DNA of 8,120 nt from Nitrosomonadales bacterium (lineage in GTDB: Bacteria > Pseudomonadota > Gammaproteobacteria > Burkholderiales > Gallionellaceae), in NCBI GenBank assembly GCA_003235435.1, contig QJWF01000135.1, forward strand, positions 1 to 8,120, read 5' to 3'. The notes below the pieces were generated by a model that was not told the DNA's origin, searched no databases, and saw only the letters and a program-made list of their open reading frames with translations. This document shows, in pieces, positions 5,904 to 8,120 of this stretch. The number at the start of each line of letters is the position of its first letter. Positions within the stretch are counted from its first letter, which is position 1. The position numbers and the translations under genes were made by a program.

Positions 5904-6009
5904 AACTGAAGGATTAAAATATCGGCGCATTGCTGTATTTTCAATCAGACAATTTTGGAATGTTCCATCGGTGTTTGTCCTATGCCGACGGAACGCTTGA
6001 AAATCAGTC

Positions 6010-6082
6010 GCTTGAGCCGCTGCAATGAAAGGTGTGCACCATCAAGATATTGTTTTGTTTGGTTAATAGCTCAAGCAGCGGC
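6010..6082. repeat. Interlocked pair of 8-base inverted repeats
   Basis: GCTTGAGC (6010-6017) is the reverse complement of GCTCAAGC (6069-6076), and GCCGCTGC (6016-6023) is the reverse complement of GCAGCGGC (6075-6082). The order A-B-A'-B' means the two stems cannot nest; they would form a pseudoknot or two alternative folds. The function is unknown. Confidence 0.4.
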
Positions 6083-6127
6083 GTATGAGTCGCCATATTG
6101 CAGGATTTTAAAACTGCGGTGGGAAGC

Positions 6128-6144
6128 ATGCCGCTGGGCGGCAT
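6128..6144. repeat. Perfect 7-bp hairpin ATGCCGC-TGG-GCGGCAT
   Basis: A GC-rich 7-base-pair stem with a 3-base loop sits about 85 bases after the response-regulator stop in the transcription direction. The nearest T-run in the minus strand (CAGTTTTAAAA) begins some 11 bases later, so it is at best an imperfect terminator of the sensor-regulator transcript. Confidence 0.3.
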
Positions 6145-6227
6145 AACGGCAGACGCGTGGATGGAAGTAATGTGCAGCAAAATCAATTTTCTGTCGCCGC
6201 GGCTCCTGAAGCATGCCAGGCAGAATC

Positions 6228-6860
6228 TTAGTTCAACAAGCCATTCTGGATCACATAGTAGGTCAGTTCGGCATTGTTCTTTAATTTCATCTTTGCAAGA
6301 ATGTGCGCCCTGTAGGTGCTGACCGTTTTCACGCTCAGTGACAGATTCCTGGCAATGTCGGAAACCTTGTTCCCGGATCCGATCTGCTTTAGAACCTCGA
6401 ATTCCCTGTCGCTCAAGATGGCATGCAACGGTTTGCTTGAATCGTTGCAGCATTCCTGAAGCAATAACTCGGCAAGTGTACGGTTGATATGTTTTTTTCC
6501 AAGATATGCGTTTCGGATTGCTCCGACCAGCTGTTCCGGGGCGACATCTTTGGTCAGGTAACCTGAAGCACCCGCCTTCATCAGTCGCACCGCATACTGG
6601 TCTTCTTCGTACATACTCAGGATCAGAACTTTTGCTTCCTTGTTATGGGCCATGATTTGGTTTAGCGTGTCACCCCCGCTCATCTCGGGCATCGAAATGT
6701 CGAGCAGCATCACGTCCCAACCCAATGAATGAATCCTGCTCAATGCCTCGGCTCCATTACCAGCCTCGCCAACGACTTCAATGCCCTCAGCTTCTTCCAG
6801 TATCCTTCTCAGTCCCTGCCGAACCACAGCATGGTCGTCAACAATAAATACCCGTATCAC
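6228..6860 (-). CDS. LuxR/NarL-type two-component response regulator
   Basis: A 210-residue response regulator of the NarL/FixJ/UhpA class. The receiver domain (about 1-120) has the acidic pair D8-D9, phosphoacceptor Asp54 in VMLLDISMPEMSG, Ser82 in the switch position (LILSMYEE), and Lys104 (GYLTKDV). All catalytic residues are therefore present. A linker precedes the LuxR-type helix-turn-helix (about 146-207), which begins LSDREFEVLKQI and contains VSDIARNLSLSVKTVSTYRAHI as scaffold and recognition helices. The start is GTG at 6858-6860, chosen for the GGGGGA site (6866-6871) 5 bases upstream and because the receiver begins immediately. An ATG nearby is out of frame. The gene lies 50 bases after the histidine kinase and pairs with it. 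Targets are unknown; the adjacent stress genes are candidates by proximity. Confidence 0.95.
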   Translation of the reverse strand: MIRVFIVDDHAVVRQGLRRILEEAEGIEVVGEAGNGAEALSRIHSLGWDVMLLDISMPEMSGGDTLNQIMAHNKEAKVLILSMYEEDQYAVRLMKAGASGYLTKDVAPEQLVGAIRNAYLGKKHINRTLAELLLQECCNDSSKPLHAILSDREFEVLKQIGSGNKVSDIARNLSLSVKTVSTYRAHILAKMKLKNNAELTYYVIQNGLLN

Positions 6861-6865
6861 AGTTT

Positions 6866-6871
6866 TCCCCC
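6866..6871 (-). promoter_or_regulatory. Ribosome binding site supporting a GTG start
   Basis: GGGGGA on the minus strand lies 5 bases before the GTG at 6858-6860. It supports GTG as the response-regulator start; no in-frame ATG exists at the expected beginning of the receiver domain. Confidence 0.5.
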
Positions 6872-6910
6872 ATCGAAAATCGATAATTGATGTAATGGCG
6901 TTAATCGTTC

Positions 6911-8120
6911 TTAACCGATGCCATGCCGAGCGGTTGTGGTCACAAGGGGAAGGCGCAGCGACACGCGGGTTCCAGATTCCGGTGTACTTTCAATCGTTGC
7001 AGTCCCGCCTATCATCAAAGCGCGCTCCTTGATGCCGATCAGGCCAAAAGTATTCTCCGTATTGGCCATGTTAAATCCAATGCCATTGTCCTTGATTTCC
7101 ACCAGCAACGAGTCACTGTGAAGGGAGAACAAGATTTCGACATTGCTTGCCTTGGAATGTTGGGCAACATTGCTCAGCGATTCCTGAATGATACGGAAGA
7201 TGGTGACGGACTGGTCTTCGTCGAGGTCAAATTCCTGTTCCGGGAGAACAACGGAGCAATTGATAGCGGTATCGTTCTGGAACCTGTTGACGTAATCCCT
7301 GACAGCCGCGATCAAACCGACATCATTTAGCAGATTTGGCCGCAAATCGGAGACTACCTGGCGTACGGTCTTGATCCCTTCCGATACCAGATCGGATATA
7401 TGACCCACCTCGGCAGAAAGATGCGGCATCCCGCCAGGCAGCTTCGACGCAAGCCAGGCAATTCTCATTTTCAGCGCCGCAAGTGTCGCCCCCATTTCGT
7501 CGTGAAGATTGCGAGCAATCTGCGTCCGCTCTTCAGCTCTGACATTTTCCAGGTGCAGCGCAAGCCGTTGCAGCTCCTTGTAAGACTCATCAAGTTTGAT
7601 CCCCGACAATTTCAATTCTGAAATATCCGCTGCGATACCCAAAATATTGAATGTGCCGTCGGGCTGTTGCATGGGCCGCTTGATTACCAGATACCAGCGT
7701 TGATTGCCATCCGACATCGCCAATGCTTCCGTCGATGTGGTTTCCCGGGCGCTCTCGATCACCTCACGGTCAGAAACAAGGAATTCAGGAACTATCAACA
7801 TATTCCGTTTGAGTTCACCGCTTGTTTTTCCGACCAGCTGCTGAATTGTCACGTCATAAAAATCCGCTACCGACTGGTTCGCCAGAATAAACCGGCCAGC
7901 CGTATTCCTGACGAATATCATGCTGGGATCCATATCGATGACCTGCCACATCAGGTTTTTCTGCCTGCGCAATTCTTTTTCTGCGATCTTGCGCCTGGCG
8001 ATGTCCCTCACGACAGCAACGAACAACCCTTCCTCGCCTGCCTCTTTTACGAGCTGTAATTGAACCTCGGCAGGAAAAGTTGTGCCATCCTTACGTTTGA
8101 TAGTGGTTTCAAAACGCAGT
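6911..8120 (-). CDS. PAS-domain sensor histidine kinase, NarX/UhpB/DegS type (5' end missing)
   Basis: The frame is open to the window edge, giving 402 visible residues plus one base of a further codon; the true start lies upstream. Residues 1-51 are the end of one PAS domain (FETTIKRKDGTTFPAEV, then FVAVVRDIARRK). A second PAS domain spans about 52-170 (DPSMIFVRNTAGRFILANQS to ILGIAADISELK). A coiled linker leads to the HisKA_3 dimerisation domain, with phosphoacceptor His206 in ARNLHDEMGATL. The ATPase domain has the N-box QESLSNVAQH (312-321), DNGIGF (344-349) and GLIGIKER (359-366). No membrane segment is visible, so this part is cytoplasmic. The kinase should sense through PAS (redox, oxygen or small molecule; no haem or flavin residue is assignable) and phosphorylate the regulator 50 bases downstream. 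The TTG at 8024-8026 is an internal codon, not a start. Confidence 0.93.
   Translation of the reverse strand, partial: LRFETTIKRKDGTTFPAEVQLQLVKEAGEEGLFVAVVRDIARRKIAEKELRRQKNLMWQVIDMDPSMIFVRNTAGRFILANQSVADFYDVTIQQLVGKTSGELKRNMLIVPEFLVSDREVIESARETTSTEALAMSDGNQRWYLVIKRPMQQPDGTFNILGIAADISELKLSGIKLDESYKELQRLALHLENVRAEERTQIARNLHDEMGATLAALKMRIAWLASKLPGGMPHLSAEVGHISDLVSEGIKTVRQVVSDLRPNLLNDVGLIAAVRDYVNRFQNDTAINCSVVLPEQEFDLDEDQSVTIFRIIQESLSNVAQHSKASNVEILFSLHSDSLLVEIKDNGIGFNMANTENTFGLIGIKERALMIGGTATIESTPESGTRVSLRLPLVTTTARHGIG

Larger units (their letters stand above)
5702..6227 (-). other. 526-base non-coding stretch: cspA leader and structured intergenic region
   Basis: No convincing gene lies here. 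The part nearest cspA (5702 to about 5870) is probably its 5' leader and has a small hairpin CGGGA-N5-TCCCG (5726-5740) just upstream of the Shine-Dalgarno. Further out are two GGAA-N-TTCC palindromes (5872-5882 and 5957-5966), a pair of interlocked 8-base inverted repeats (6010-6082), and a 7-base hairpin with a 3-base loop (6128-6144). Short frames on both strands here lack ribosome binding sites and family features. The part next to the response-regulator stop shows no clear U-tailed terminator. Confidence 0.6.

Noticed and set aside
6004..6095. Minus-strand frame of 30 codons across the interlocked repeats
   Set aside because: No Shine-Dalgarno before its ATG and no family features. The repeat arms explain its sequence better.
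5955..6146. Plus-strand frame of 63 codons in the intergenic region
   Set aside because: No ribosome binding site, no recognisable domain, and a composition unlike a real protein.
5702..6227. FNR-type box (TTGAT-N4-ATCAA) that would support oxygen control
   Set aside because: Only half-sites were found on reading both strands; no full match near any start.
8024..8026. TTG as start of the histidine kinase
   Set aside because: The frame continues upstream with recognisable PAS sequence to the window edge, so this is an internal leucine codon.

Overview
The window reads as a proteobacterial chromosome segment. A betaproteobacterium, possibly of the Nitrosomonadales/Burkholderiales type, is the best guess from protein character: a BCAM0308-family zinc-ribbon protein, a CFA-synthase/flavoprotein pair, and a NarX/NarL-type regulatory pair. 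This placement is an impression, not a measurement. Every supported gene lies on the minus strand, so transcription runs from high to low coordinates. No tRNA, rRNA, insertion sequence or CRISPR array is visible.

In transcription order the layout has five parts. (1) 8120-6228: a PAS-containing sensor histidine kinase whose 5' end lies outside the window, followed after 50 bases by a LuxR/NarL-type response regulator with a GTG start. (2) 6227-5702: a 526-base non-coding stretch with several inverted repeats and probably the promoter and long leader of a cold-shock gene. (3) 5701-4994: a CspA-family cold-shock protein, then a small heat-shock protein (Hsp20) 54 bases later. (4) 4786-4283: a BCAM0308-family protein with two CxxC pairs. 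(5) 4146-1: a tight gene run of a CFA-synthase-like methyltransferase, a geranylgeranyl-reductase-like flavoprotein (overlapping by 14 bases), a two-CBS-domain protein, an HPF/RaiA-like ribosome hibernation factor, an exported YbhB/YbcL (PEBP) protein, and the start of an exported protein that looks like an L-isoaspartyl protein methyltransferase.

The content points to a stress and dormancy survival cluster. It covers RNA chaperoning (CspA), protein holding (Hsp20), ribosome silencing (HPF), possible adenine-nucleotide sensing (CBS), membrane-lipid modification (CFA-like enzyme plus reductase) and possibly envelope protein repair (Pcm-like). The two-component system next to it is a natural candidate regulator. 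The composition recalls the low-oxygen-activated (lxa) locus of Burkholderia cenocepacia, from which the BCAM0308 family takes its name; that parallel is from memory and not tested here.

The most interesting points are the translationally coupled methyltransferase/flavoprotein pair, which could make a branched or otherwise modified membrane lipid rather than a plain cyclopropane, and the structured non-coding stretch between the response regulator and cspA.
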